A DNA stretch of 57,186 nt. Origin: an uncultured Fidelibacterota bacterium (GTDB lineage: Bacteria; Fidelibacterota; Marinisomatia; Marinisomatales; UBA1611). Shown piece after piece: positions 45,551 to 54,847 of this stretch (positions within the stretch are counted from its first letter, which is position 1; each line of letters starts with the position of its first letter). The translations under genes and the position numbers were made by a program. Below the pieces are notes generated by a model that was not told where the DNA came from, made no database searches, and worked only from the letters and a program-made list of their open reading frames with translations. The stretch is from positions 1 to 57,186 of the forward strand of contig CAJWLO010000016.1 in assembly GCA_913043235.1 (NCBI GenBank). Reading direction: 5' to 3'.

Positions 45551-45753
45551 AACTTAAATAATATCTTTCGGATAATTCTATAAATAAATTTTAAAGTAGA
45601 TACAATTATAGTTTGTTTAATAATTGGATTTGAGTAAAAATATTTTGCTCTTTTCAGTATAGCTGATAACTCTGATTTGTTTATCCTTATAAAAGTATAT
45701 ATATACCATGATAACCAAATCAATACTACAATTACGGCAATTCGTATATACAT
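45547..45753 (-). CDS. Small membrane protein (68 aa)
   Basis: One strong N-terminal helix (IRIAVIVVLIWLSWYIYTF) and a basic tail. The ATG at 45753 is preferred over the TTG just upstream. No family recognised. It is flanked by two copies of the terminator-like repeat. Confidence 0.45.
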   Translation of the reverse strand: MYIRIAVIVVLIWLSWYIYTFIRINKSELSAILKRAKYFYSNPIIKQTIIVSTLKFIYRIIRKILFKF

Positions 45754-45773
45754 CAATAGAAATTAAGAATGCT

Positions 45774-45850
45774 CAGATAAACAAAAAACCCCAGGTAAAT
45801 AGGGATTGATATTGTAAAAAAGGTAAATCTATTCTATCAATACCATCTTA
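45774..45850 (-). repeat. Dispersed terminator-like repeat plus a T9SS tail remnant
   Basis: AACAAAAAACCCCAGGTAAA begins the hairpin part; then ATTGATATTGTAAAAAAGG. In the minus frame next to it, RRKMVLIE followed by TAG is a degenerate T9SS ending. It overlaps the last codons of the YkvI-like gene. Confidence 0.55.
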
Positions 45851-46945
45851 CGTCTTTACTCGACGACTGCCACCTGTATCATATAATATTCTCCATAACC
45901 CTATAGTTAGAGCAGGAATTACAAATACGATTAGATATCCCCAAGTCAGAGTACCGTATCCTTTGGAAATTAATCCAACAAGCCCAATAAAATTTGCTGC
46001 AAAAATTGAAGTGATTAATAATATTATTCCAATTACTAAACGAGATTTATTAGTCAATTGCGGATAAACAGCTACAATTCTTTCATTAAATCCGTGAATT
46101 AAACCTACTCCAGTTTCAATAAATGTTCCGAACAGAACTATCTGGAAAATAAATTTCAATGAATTCCAGCCCAGTGCATTTAAGATTATATTTACAGGAA
46201 CTGATGCATCCAGTATTTTAGGATACTGACTTAGCATTGCTAGAAACATCAGAAAAGCTGGAATCATGCCGATTAGACCGGCAACCAAACCTGAAATAAT
46301 TGCTTCTTTGCGGGTTTCAATATGTCGCACACAAAAGAGAATTGCCGGTGCGAGACCAATATTATAAGCAGAATATTTTATCCCGCCTATTATCCAACTG
46401 GTGTCACTGGTTTGTTTATAAAAACTCATTCCAATCGTGTCACTAAAACGGAAAAATACGGCTATAAACATTATCACAAATACTGAGTACAATATTATAG
46501 ACCAAAAAGAAAACAATTTTTCAATTAATGAGCTACCATAGAAAACAATCAAACAAACCAACCCCATCATAATAACTATCCCTAATATATTAGGGATTCC
46601 AAATATATCATGGATCATTTCTCCGGACGCAGAACCCATAACAGAAACAACCAGAATTAATCCAATCAAGTACAATACTTCATAAATGGTCCATGCTTTA
46701 CCAAGTAAAACCTTTATAAATGAACGATATTCATAATTGCGCCCGCTACGAGCCAATTCAAAACAAATTGCCAAAACAAAACTCCAAATAATTGTAGCAG
46801 TAACCATATTCATTAAGCCAGCAACTGGGCCCGCAGTAAGAAAAAATTCAACCAATTCCCGCCCAGTTCCGTATCCTCCGCCAATAATCAACGATTGAAA
46901 AATGAATCCGGGTAAAAAATATTTTTTGATGAATATACTATTCAT
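45848..46945 (-). CDS. YkvI-like membrane transporter
   Basis: A 365-aa protein with about ten helices, APC-superfamily style. The first helix SLIIGGGYGTGRELVEFFL and KYSAYNIGLAPAILFCVRH match YkvI family proteins. Substrate unknown. Its 3' end (GSRRVKT) overlaps a T9SS tail remnant, so the natural C-terminus may have been altered. Confidence 0.82.
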   Translation of the reverse strand: MNSIFIKKYFLPGFIFQSLIIGGGYGTGRELVEFFLTAGPVAGLMNMVTATIIWSFVLAICFELARSGRNYEYRSFIKVLLGKAWTIYEVLYLIGLILVVSVMGSASGEMIHDIFGIPNILGIVIMMGLVCLIVFYGSSLIEKLFSFWSIILYSVFVIMFIAVFFRFSDTIGMSFYKQTSDTSWIIGGIKYSAYNIGLAPAILFCVRHIETRKEAIISGLVAGLIGMIPAFLMFLAMLSQYPKILDASVPVNIILNALGWNSLKFIFQIVLFGTFIETGVGLIHGFNERIVAVYPQLTNKSRLVIGIILLITSIFAANFIGLVGLISKGYGTLTWGYLIVFVIPALTIGLWRILYDTGGSRRVKT

Positions 46946-46994
46946 TTCCTTTTAAACAATTTTAATTGAACTAATTAGGCAAATTATCCAACTA

Positions 46995-47050
46995 ATCTAA
47001 CTCCCACCCCCACAAACAATAAATCCCGGGCGACCGGGGTTTATTTACCT
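46995..47050 (-). repeat. Copy of the dispersed terminator-like repeat
   Basis: CCCACAAACAATAAATCCCGGG then CGACCGGGGTTTATTTACC; hairpin CCCGG/CCGGG. It lies 3' of the SDR gene. Confidence 0.65.
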
Positions 47051-47081
47051 TTATAATATCCATAAAACAAAAAAATAAATT

Positions 47082-47834
47082 TCAGTGAACATAGCTTGCA
47101 GCATTTATATCAATTGTTGTCCCTGTAGCATGGTCAGCTAAACCACTCGCTAATAATGTAACAATAGGTGCAATATCTTCTGGCTCAGTAAGTCGGTCAA
47201 GTGAATTGCCTTGCAAAATATATTCATCTCCATATTCTTGAATTGATTCATTTGCCATATCAGTTTTAACCCATCCCGGTGCTACCACAAAACAAGTAAT
47301 ACCATCTTTCCCAAAGGCCCTTGCTATTGATTTACTTAAAGAAACAACACCTGCTTTTGAGGCGGCATAAGCTAGATATTCTGCAGTATCTCCTCTAAAA
47401 GCTGCACGAGAAGCTATATTTATAATTCTTCCAGATTTTCTAGTTTTAAAATGCTGAATTGCTAATTTACAAAGAATGCCAACTGCTCTTAAGTTGATAG
47501 ACATCGTTTTATCCCATTCTTTAACCCAGTTTTCATTATTCAACGGTGACAATATTGCAGTTCCTGCATTATTTACAATTGCATCAATATGACCAAATTC
47601 TTTTAATACACTTTTGAATAATAATTCACATTGATCGGGGTCTTGCAAATTCGCTTTAAATACTTTTGAATTATTACCAATGATCTTTGCTATTTCTTCA
47701 GCTGATTGCCTTTCCCTTTTATAATGTATTGCAATTCTTGCACCAGATTTACCTAATTCCTTTGAAATGGCTGCGCCTATTCCTCTACTGGATCCTGTAA
47801 CGAGTATATTCTTTTTTTGTAAGTCAATCTTCAT
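47082..47834 (-). CDS. SDR family oxidoreductase, FabG-like
   Basis: About 250 aa. Cofactor motif TGSSRGIGAAI near 14-24, NNAGTA, the catalytic Ser, YxxxK (YAASKAGVV) and the PG loop (VAPGWVKTDM). The ATG at 47834 overlaps the upstream 65-aa gene. A general ketoreductase; role unknown. Confidence 0.9.
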   Translation of the reverse strand: MKIDLQKKNILVTGSSRGIGAAISKELGKSGARIAIHYKRERQSAEEIAKIIGNNSKVFKANLQDPDQCELLFKSVLKEFGHIDAIVNNAGTAILSPLNNENWVKEWDKTMSINLRAVGILCKLAIQHFKTRKSGRIINIASRAAFRGDTAEYLAYAASKAGVVSLSKSIARAFGKDGITCFVVAPGWVKTDMANESIQEYGDEYILQGNSLDRLTEPEDIAPIVTLLASGLADHATGTTIDINAASYVH

Positions 47835-48021
47835 AAAACGATTCAAAATATTTTTCTCTTTTATCTTTAATCATACCAATTGTTTCATTCATAAATCTAT
47901 TTCTATCCGTTCGAGTCTTAAATATCCAAATACAAAATGTATCTTCACTATGATAAATAGCTTTTATTTCATCATCAATTTCACAGATTTCCATTGGAAC
48001 TTCAGCTTTAATACATATCAT
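47824..48021 (-). CDS. Small protein (65 aa) upstream of SDR
   Basis: ATG start with AAGGAAA site. Charged alpha/beta sequence (MICIKAEVPMEICEIDDEIK; FCIWIFKTRTDRNRFMNET). Overlaps the SDR start by 11 bases, which suggests coupled translation. No family recognised. Confidence 0.5.
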   Translation of the reverse strand: MICIKAEVPMEICEIDDEIKAIYHSEDTFCIWIFKTRTDRNRFMNETIGMIKDKREKYFESFYED

Positions 48022-48123
48022 TTTACGTTTCCTTCGATTTAATAATTATACTTGGCAAATTTTTAATGTTTAAAGATAAGAAGGGATTTCCTTCTATCAT
48101 TGTTCCTATTATATTTTCCTGTT

Positions 48124-49398
48124 ATGTTTCGTTACTTGTTAATAAAAATATTGTTAATTGCATTTTTTATAGGATGTCAATCTAATAAAAAGCAATTTGT
48201 ATTGACTTCAGAAAATTGGGATGTGTGGAAAAGCTATATACAACCGTTGCCATCGGAATTAGCATGGACTCAAATACCTTGGGTAACAACATTTTCTGAG
48301 GGGATAAACTTAGCTAGAGCTCAGCAAAAACCATTATTATTGTGGGTCATGAATGGGCACCCTTTAGGGTGTACCTGAAATAATGGTACAGCGGGCCGGC
48401 GGCTCGTTTGGTCAGATCCAAGACTAATTCAAATTGCCAAAGAGTTTATCCCTGCAACAGATGAAGTTTGGCGGCTTCAGGGTATTCAAGATGAAGATGC
48501 AAAAATATTTCAAGCTATTGCAAATAAAGGTCACTATCAAAAGGAAGGTGGGTCTAGACAGGGAATTTATATATGTTCTCCATCAGGTGAATTGCTAAAT
48601 TCAATCAACTCACTAAATCCTGATGATGTTTTATCTGTTATCCAACAAGGATTGGATAAATGGAATCATAATACGATTTCAGATCGCTCTATTAACCCAA
48701 CTAATACTATAATCCCATCTCATCGATGGGAGGACTCTTATCCTGAAAACGGCTTGGTTTTAACAGGCTATAAAATTGATTTAAAATCAGATCCACCCTC
48801 TAATGATAATCGCGGTGACAGGTGGAATATGGATCACGTTTGGTTTAATAAAGCCGAAATGAAAGAGTGGATCACTAACGACCTTATAGAAGGCTCTGTC
48901 AATAAAGTTCCAGCTGTTATTTCTGAACGATTAATTCGATTCCATTTGGTCGATAATGTTCGTGGACAAACTTTACCTTTTGCCCCTGATGAGATTAAGA
49001 TGAATCAAATGATGACCGAGGTGGTTCTCAAAAATGAATCTTCTATCGAGCTAGAAATTTCTGGAGAATCATTTTCTGTTGCAAAAGGCGAATGGTCGTT
49101 GGGTGAGAATGATTGGACACCAACCCATCTATTGGATCACAGCATAAGAACAAAATTGTTAGGAAAAGTAACATATAATTTTCAGACTGAAACGGTAACT
49201 GAATTTGAAATGGTTGCGATTGGTGAACGGTCTGGAAAAACTAAAAATAATGGTAGGATGTATGGATCCGATTCAAACCATATTGGATTTTATTATAAAA
49301 TGGCTCAAGAAAATGCATCAGAAAAAATCGCACCGCCTTTTATTGATTTATATAATGCTGATTGGATTATCCATCCAATCAATAAAAAACGATTATAA
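48124..49398 (+). CDS. Lipoprotein with thioredoxin-like region, probable selenoprotein (UGA at 48376-48378)
   Basis: A 424-residue reading frame with a lipoprotein signal (lipobox FIGC near residue 18, ATG at 48124; a TTG at 48100 is also in frame). One TGA interrupts it at codon 85 in the context GHPLGCT-TGA-NNGTAGR. The frame continues for 340 codons without another stop. The region KPLLLWVMNGHPLGCT then WSDPRLIQIAKEFIPATDEVW has the pattern of a thioredoxin-like fold, and Cys-Thr-Sec would be its redox pair. A strong GC-rich stem-loop begins 11 nt after the UGA (see next feature). Read as a pseudogene it would give two pieces of 84 and 340 codons. The C-terminal part (residues 190-400) has no recognised family. 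Confidence 0.75.
48390..48408 (+). promoter_or_regulatory. Bacterial SECIS-like stem-loop
   Basis: 8 paired positions: A48390-T48408, G-T, C-G, G-C, G-T, G-C, C-G, C48397-G48401, with apical loop GGC at 48398-48400. The loop starts with G and lies 20 nt after the UGA, within the spacing known for bacterial SECIS elements. The arm (GCGGGCCGGCGGCTCG) is far more GC rich than the rest of the gene. Confidence 0.65.
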
Positions 49399-49459
49399 GA
49401 CAATACGACCTTCTAGGGACTAAAAACCGCGGGCAATCTGGCCTGTTCAATATAACTAA

Positions 49460-49738
49460 TTATTTATTAATAATATGATCAATACCAGTAGCGAGGTTTA
49501 CACATTTTGTAGTAACTCCTCTCATATCATGAGAAGTAATCGATATTTTTACTTTACACCAACCAATATATATATCCGGATGATGATTACTTATCTCAGC
49601 CAATTCAGCAATTTTCTGAATGAAAGCAATTCCTTGCATATATGTGTCAAATGAATATGTTTTGGATATTTTATTATCTTCATACTCCCAATTATAGGTT
49701 GCAATGGACTTTTGAATATCATCTGGTGGTAGTAGCAT
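49460..49738 (-). CDS. phhB: Pterin-4a-carbinolamine dehydratase
   Basis: A 92-aa protein. The active-site motif AEISNHHPDIYIGW, with the following VKISITSHD, matches PCD/PhhB proteins. It recycles tetrahydrobiopterin-type cofactors by dehydrating the 4a-hydroxy form. It is convergent with the selenoprotein gene. Confidence 0.92.
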   Translation of the reverse strand: MLLPPDDIQKSIATYNWEYEDNKISKTYSFDTYMQGIAFIQKIAELAEISNHHPDIYIGWCKVKISITSHDMRGVTTKCVNLATGIDHIINK

Positions 49739-49829
49739 AATTGTTAATCTTTATTGTTTTCAAAGAATTAATTTTACCGATTTTGGTTTATAGATATTCA
49801 CATATTATTAATCAGATACTGAAATGTAT

Positions 49830-49882
49830 CTACCCATCATTCCACAAACAAAAAATCCAGGGTAACTAGGAATACAATTATT
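49830..49882 (-). repeat. Copy of the dispersed terminator-like repeat
   Basis: CTACCCATCATTCCACAAAC then AAAAAATCCAGGGTAACTAGGA. The hairpin is weak. Confidence 0.6.
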
Positions 49883-49926
49883 AATTTTTACTTATCTTTA
49901 TTTATTAATTGATACAATTTAGTTTA

Positions 49927-50598
49927 ATGAACAAGGTAGATAATATTAGCTTGCCACTAAAGCACTTGGTAAAGCTTCCCAATAAACAGCATCCAAAATC
50001 AGCAACCGTATTTTTTCTTCATGGTTTTGGGAGCAATATGCATGACCTTTTTGCTTTAAGTGATTTTTTTCCTGTTGAATGGACCTGCATAAGTTTAGAA
50101 GCAACCGTGCCAGCAGGTTTTGGTGGCTGGGCCTGGGCAGAACTAGATTATAATAATATAATGCAATTACCAAAGCCTGAACAAATATATATGCACCGTA
50201 CTAAAATCATCCAAAGTATAAAAATATCAATTCAATCATTCGGACTTGATTCATCTCAAATATTTTTGGTGGGATTTAGTCAAGGTGCTTCTATGGCATT
50301 ATTTTGTGGACTGACAAGGCCTGCAATGTTTTATGGTATAGCTTCATTATGTGGGTTCCTTCCAAATAGTAAATTTTTAGAAGAAATCAAAAAAGATATA
50401 TTAAGTGAGTTGAATATATTTATTGGCAATGGGACAAAAGACGATGTAGTGTCTATCTCCCTAGGACGCGCTACAAAAACAACTCTAGAAAGAATAGGGG
50501 TTCAACCATTATACCAAGAGTATCCTGTGGGGCACACCATATCCAATGATTGTCTCCAAGATATTTTAAAATGGTTCAATGGACTTTCTTCATCCTGA
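49927..50598 (+). CDS. Alpha/beta hydrolase, phospholipase/carboxylesterase family
   Basis: About 223 aa; ATG at 49927 after an in-frame TTG. The oxyanion motif FLHGFGSN, nucleophile GFSQGA near 120 and the acid/His positions (GTKDDVV and PVGHTIS) form the catalytic triad. Typical of YpfH-like carboxylesterases. Confidence 0.9.
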   Translation: MNKVDNISLPLKHLVKLPNKQHPKSATVFFLHGFGSNMHDLFALSDFFPVEWTCISLEATVPAGFGGWAWAELDYNNIMQLPKPEQIYMHRTKIIQSIKISIQSFGLDSSQIFLVGFSQGASMALFCGLTRPAMFYGIASLCGFLPNSKFLEEIKKDILSELNIFIGNGTKDDVVSISLGRATKTTLERIGVQPLYQEYPVGHTISNDCLQDILKWFNGLSSS

Positions 50599-50640
50599 AC
50601 AAAATCGCCATAGATAAAAATATTATGCAGGATTAAATAT

Positions 50641-50692
50641 GAAATAAAAATCCTACGAATGTGGGGTTTAATATTGTGAAAATAAAATCATT
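50641..50692 (-). repeat. Copy of the dispersed terminator-like repeat
   Basis: ATCCTACGAATGTGGGGTTT with AATATTGTGAAAATAAAATC, followed directly by the T9SS end of the kelch gene. It lacks the CTACCCATC flank. Confidence 0.6.
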
Positions 50693-50698
50693 GAGAAA

Positions 50699-51952
50699 TT
50701 ACTTTAATAAAATCATTTTTCTTGATTTAGTTATACCATCCATTTCAATCGTATAATAATATTGTCCACTAGGCAAAGTTTTACCCGCATCATTTTTCCC
50801 ATTCCAAAATACTTGATGCTGACCAGCAATATTATTTTTATTTACTAAGGATTTTACTTGCCTACCAAGCATATCAAAAATTACGATTTTAATGTTTTCA
50901 TTTTTATTGATACTATAATTGATTGTGGTAGTAAGATTAAATGGGTTTGGGTAATTTTGATTTAGTTCAAAACTATTTGATAAAGTGGTAGTATTCCCAA
51001 TGGTAAGAAGAGGACTCAAATCAATGCTTTGAACAATATTATATCTCTGATAAACACCATCCAGTTTTGAATTCCCAGCAATGATATGAAGTTTATTATC
51101 ATGAATCACAGTTGATGCGTGACGTCTACCAAAATAATTTGAATGATAATCAACCCAGCTATTGTCAGATATATTATACTTCCACAATAAATTCAAATTA
51201 ACATAATCACCAATAACAAATATTTGATCCTGAAATATAGCTAGTTTATGGGCACTAACTGGTGCTGGAGTAGTACCGATTTGGTTCCAACTGTCAGATG
51301 AAATATCATACTCAAATATTTCATCGCGTACACCATCACTATAACTATAACCGCCAATTACGATTATTTTACCTTCATAATATACAGCTTCTGTCTCCAT
51401 TGCAACTGGCAAGGGGGTACCGGCAGACCATGAATCAGCATTTATATCATAGATACATACTCTATCACTAGGTGATCCATCGTAGCCGCCTATTAAATAA
51501 ATTTTACCGTTATATTGTACTGAACCGCTAGATTTTCGAGGATATGCCAGAGGAGAACCAAAAGATATAGATTTTGATGAAGTATTAAAAATTTCCATCT
51601 CATAAGGATATTCTCCGTAACCGTTTCCACCAAAAATATAAATATTCCCATTATAGCTTTCTGCATTAATAAAAACTCTAAACAATGTTTTTACTGAATC
51701 AATTTTCCAGTAATCATCATCGGCCGATTTATATTCAATAAATGAAAAATCGGAAAAATGATAACCAAATGGGATTCCATAATCAGATCTACCACCTATG
51801 TGCCACATCGTATCATTTACCAAAACAGTTCTCTGCCCCGCAGTCCCATAATTGACCGTTGGTTCCCACTCTAATATTAGCGTATCAGTCTGAGCAATTG
51901 TATTGCTTAATAAAGAAAATATAATTGTAATAGTATAAACTATATTTTTCAT
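50699..51952 (-). CDS. Kelch-repeat protein with T9SS type A tail
   Basis: A 417-aa secreted protein with strong ribosome site (AAGGAGG). After the signal peptide come about five kelch repeats (IYLIGGYDGSPSDRVCIYD; IIVIGGYSYSDGVRDEIFEY), a beta-propeller. The tail is a T9SS domain (LNQNYPNPFNLTTTINYSI ... SRKMILLK). Surface binding protein of unknown ligand. Confidence 0.9.
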   Translation of the reverse strand: MKNIVYTITIIFSLLSNTIAQTDTLILEWEPTVNYGTAGQRTVLVNDTMWHIGGRSDYGIPFGYHFSDFSFIEYKSADDDYWKIDSVKTLFRVFINAESYNGNIYIFGGNGYGEYPYEMEIFNTSSKSISFGSPLAYPRKSSGSVQYNGKIYLIGGYDGSPSDRVCIYDINADSWSAGTPLPVAMETEAVYYEGKIIVIGGYSYSDGVRDEIFEYDISSDSWNQIGTTPAPVSAHKLAIFQDQIFVIGDYVNLNLLWKYNISDNSWVDYHSNYFGRRHASTVIHDNKLHIIAGNSKLDGVYQRYNIVQSIDLSPLLTIGNTTTLSNSFELNQNYPNPFNLTTTINYSINKNENIKIVIFDMLGRQVKSLVNKNNIAGQHQVFWNGKNDAGKTLPSGQYYYTIEMDGITKSRKMILLK

Positions 51953-52061
51953 TTTATGGGCCTCCTTTAAGGTGTAAGTAATAATTAAATGTCGGATCGT
52001 TAAATTACAATCATCTCCATAGAAAATTAAAATTCCATACTTATCTTAGTAAGATACCTAT

Positions 52062-52103
52062 AAACCCATAAACAAAAAACCCCATGAAGGTAGGATTTAT
52101 TAC
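52062..52103 (-). repeat. Copy of the dispersed terminator-like repeat
   Basis: ATAAACAAAAAACCCCATGAAGG with GTAGGATTTATTACATT. A weak stem. Confidence 0.55.
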
Positions 52104-52104
52104 A

Positions 52105-52794
52105 TTAAGAAACAGTCAATGATGCCCCATTATCTTTCGGATTAATATTCAAAATAAAAGGTGCAGCTCTCTTTGCCCAACTCTCCGGTTTTTCATACAT
52201 TCCCGCGTTTTCACTCCAGCAAGATCTCAGCATATCGGTATCAATAACTCCGGGATTCAGTGCCACACTTACCATACCTACAGGTAGTTCCTGTGCCAGA
52301 GATTTGGTCAGACCTTCAACAGCCCATTTGCTGCTACAATAAGGTGCTACTTCCGGTGAAGTGCTTCTACCCCAGCCAGAACTGAAATTGACCACTGTGC
52401 CTTTTCCCACTTTGATCATATTCGGAACGAATTGCTTGATTGTATTATACGAACCTTTTATATTGATATCTATCACATCTGAAAATTCCTGTTCCGACAC
52501 ATCCCACAAAGCTGAATTTTTATTTATAATACCTGCATTATTCAATAAAAAATCTGGTGAATCATACTTATTTAGTACATCTTCGGCCCAGGAACGGACC
52601 CGCTTGTGATCAGATATATCCACAACCTGAAAATCTGTATTTTCCGGATAGGAATTGGACATTGATTCAATAGAATTAACACTGCGACCACAGCCAATTA
52701 CCATATGACCAAGTTGGATATATTGTTCAGCCAGTGCTCTGCCCAATCCCTTTGTAGCTCCCGTAATAACTATCGTGTAAATACCTTGGCTCAT
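52105..52794 (-). CDS. SDR family oxidoreductase
   Basis: A 229-aa protein with TGATKGLGRALA, NNAGI, NFSSGWGR, YCSSKWAVEG and LNPGVIDTDM motifs. Its start ATG overlaps the Sir2 stop (ATGA), so both are coupled. Confidence 0.9.
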   Translation of the reverse strand: MSQGIYTIVITGATKGLGRALAEQYIQLGHMVIGCGRSVNSIESMSNSYPENTDFQVVDISDHKRVRSWAEDVLNKYDSPDFLLNNAGIINKNSALWDVSEQEFSDVIDINIKGSYNTIKQFVPNMIKVGKGTVVNFSSGWGRSTSPEVAPYCSSKWAVEGLTKSLAQELPVGMVSVALNPGVIDTDMLRSCWSENAGMYEKPESWAKRAAPFILNINPKDNGASLTVS

Positions 52795-53522
52795 AGAGCA
52801 TCAGGGAAAAGTTGTGGAAGGATCTCACCTGCCTTTCCAATAAAGTTGTCATGATAAAGCGCAGACCCTTCTGTATAATCAATATTGATCTCAATACACC
52901 GGGCACCGTGCATCTTTGCTGATAGCGGCAACCCGGCAGCCGGATATACAACTGCGGACGTTCCTATACTGATAAACAAGTCTGAATCACTAATGATATT
53001 TGTAGATCTGGTATAAACATGACTATTTAATTCATCTTCAAACCAGATTATGTCAGGGCGCAGCCATTTACCGCAATCAGGACATTTTCGATGCTTGTAA
53101 GTTTCTCCAAAATCTTCCCTGGAACCATTGCATGTACAACGAACACGCCATAAACTTCCATGAAGTTCGATGACATTTTTACTTCCTGAACGCTGGTGCA
53201 TGCCATCTATGTTTTGGGTAATAACCGATACAGTAGGATGAACCCTTTCTATTCTGGAAATCACTTTGTGACCTGAATGAGGCTGACAAGAGATAGCCAT
53301 CCTCCGACGTGTCTCATGAAAATCCAAAACATCTTCAGGGTTTTGTTCAAATGCAGATTGGCAAGCATAATTCTTATAATTATATTGTTTCCAGATGCCG
53401 CCCTTACCTCTATAGGTTGGGATACCCGATTCCTCAGACATACCTGCACCGGTGAAAAAAACAATTTTCTCATAATCATTCAATCTTAAAGGCAGGATGT
53501 CGACTCTTGAATCAGATTCCAT
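52791..53522 (-). CDS. cobB: Sir2 family NAD-dependent protein deacylase
   Basis: A 243-aa sirtuin. Motifs: FFTGAGMSEESGIPTYRG near 17-34, TQNIDGMHQRSG, the catalytic His in VIELHGSL, and Zn Cys in VRCTCNG and HRKCPDCG. It removes acyl groups from lysine. Coupled to the SDR downstream. Confidence 0.93.
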   Translation of the reverse strand: MESDSRVDILPLRLNDYEKIVFFTGAGMSEESGIPTYRGKGGIWKQYNYKNYACQSAFEQNPEDVLDFHETRRRMAISCQPHSGHKVISRIERVHPTVSVITQNIDGMHQRSGSKNVIELHGSLWRVRCTCNGSREDFGETYKHRKCPDCGKWLRPDIIWFEDELNSHVYTRSTNIISDSDLFISIGTSAVVYPAAGLPLSAKMHGARCIEINIDYTEGSALYHDNFIGKAGEILPQLFPDAL

Positions 53523-53552
53523 AGATTGACATTTGATATAGTAATTTTTTCA

Positions 53553-54845
53553 TTACTTTAACAGCACCATTTTCTTGGTCTTCCTGAATTCTCCTGCTTG
53601 AATGCTATAGAGATATACTCCTGCTGATACAGTCTCATTTCTATCATTGGTGGCATTCCATTGAACTGACTTATATCCTGCGGTCTGTGAGCTATTTACA
53701 AGTGTCTTTACTATTCTGCCTATCATATCATAAATAGTGATATTGACAAATTCATCTTTTGGTAGGTTGTATCGTAATGATGTGATTGGATTAAATGGGT
53801 TAGGGTAGTTTTGATAGAGATTAATAATTTCTGGTAATTGTAATTCTTTTTTACTATTGAGTTGTTGTGTTCTTAATGCTACCCTGAATCCCATATGATC
53901 TGTAGTTACAAAAGGAGGTGTGTCAAGCCGATGACTGCTCATTGCAAAAGATCCCGGATAAGTATGGCTTCCTCCTCTAAGCACTTTAACTTCTACATCT
54001 TCAGGGGTAATGTCATTAAGAGGATTTAAATTATTATTATTATCAATGCAAGTTTGATAAAAATTTGCATCATACCAATCTAGACACCATTCAGAAACAT
54101 TTCCTGCCATATTATACAGTCCAAATGGATTTGGTGGAAATAATTCTCCTACTGGAGATAAATAAGTTTCACCACTTGGTCCTCCGAAACCTGTTCCATA
54201 ATTAGCTTGACTATAACTTAGGTTTCCATCATTAGTAGGATATTCTAACTGCTGTCCTGCTCTTGCCGCATATTCCCATTCGGCTTCGGTTGGTAATGAT
54301 AATCCATAATAGTCCGCATACATCATGGCTCCATACCAGTTGACCCAAGAAGCGGGCCAATTTTCATAACCTTCAACAACGCTAAATATATATGAAGTTG
54401 TATCCAATTCAATCCAACATCTATTTAAAGGATGCTGGCCACCACCAGCAATATCACTCAATTTAATAAGGACTTTGCCAGACCATAATCCTGATAGTGT
54501 ACTATCTGCCATAATACTCCATGCATGACCATTAGCTATTTCAGTTGAATCACTTGACCAATCACCTGGGACACCTTCTTCAATCATTAAATTTTCAAGA
54601 GATGCCATCTCGTTAAGAAAAATAACATAATTGGCATTGGATACTTCTGTTTCACCTAATGTAAAATCATTAATGGTTACTAGACGTTCTGGTCCTTGAT
54701 CATCAAACATAAAAGGCGGGTTATTGTTTCCCATGGTAAAGGTTCCTCCAGAAATATTTATCATAGTACCTGGATAAGTCTGACAAATAACATTTTCCAA
54801 TAAAAAGAAAAATATAATCGAAGTTAATGTAATTTGGATTTTCAT
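53553..54845 (-). CDS. SUMF1-domain (formylglycine-generating enzyme-like) protein with T9SS tail
   Basis: A 430-aa exported protein. The FGE/SUMF1 fold is seen in GGTFTMGNNNPPFMFDDQGPE, PASWVNWYGAMMYADYYGLS, LPTEAEWEYAARAGQ and NVSEWCLDWYD. The active-site cysteines of true FGE, usually near RGGSxxCxxxxC, are absent here (RGGSHTYPGSFAMSSHRLD), so it is probably a non-catalytic binding protein or works otherwise. The tail is a T9SS domain (LYQNYPNPFNPITSLRYNL ... TKKMVLLK). Confidence 0.88.
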   Translation of the reverse strand: MKIQITLTSIIFFFLLENVICQTYPGTMINISGGTFTMGNNNPPFMFDDQGPERLVTINDFTLGETEVSNANYVIFLNEMASLENLMIEEGVPGDWSSDSTEIANGHAWSIMADSTLSGLWSGKVLIKLSDIAGGGQHPLNRCWIELDTTSYIFSVVEGYENWPASWVNWYGAMMYADYYGLSLPTEAEWEYAARAGQQLEYPTNDGNLSYSQANYGTGFGGPSGETYLSPVGELFPPNPFGLYNMAGNVSEWCLDWYDANFYQTCIDNNNNLNPLNDITPEDVEVKVLRGGSHTYPGSFAMSSHRLDTPPFVTTDHMGFRVALRTQQLNSKKELQLPEIINLYQNYPNPFNPITSLRYNLPKDEFVNITIYDMIGRIVKTLVNSSQTAGYKSVQWNATNDRNETVSAGVYLYSIQAGEFRKTKKMVLLK

Positions 54846-54847
54846 AT

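Noticed and set aside
48100-49398. Reading the TGA as an ordinary nonsense mutation (pseudogene)
   Set aside because: No other defect in 424 codons, a structured GC-rich hairpin at the right distance, and selenium use shown by mnmH. It remains possible.
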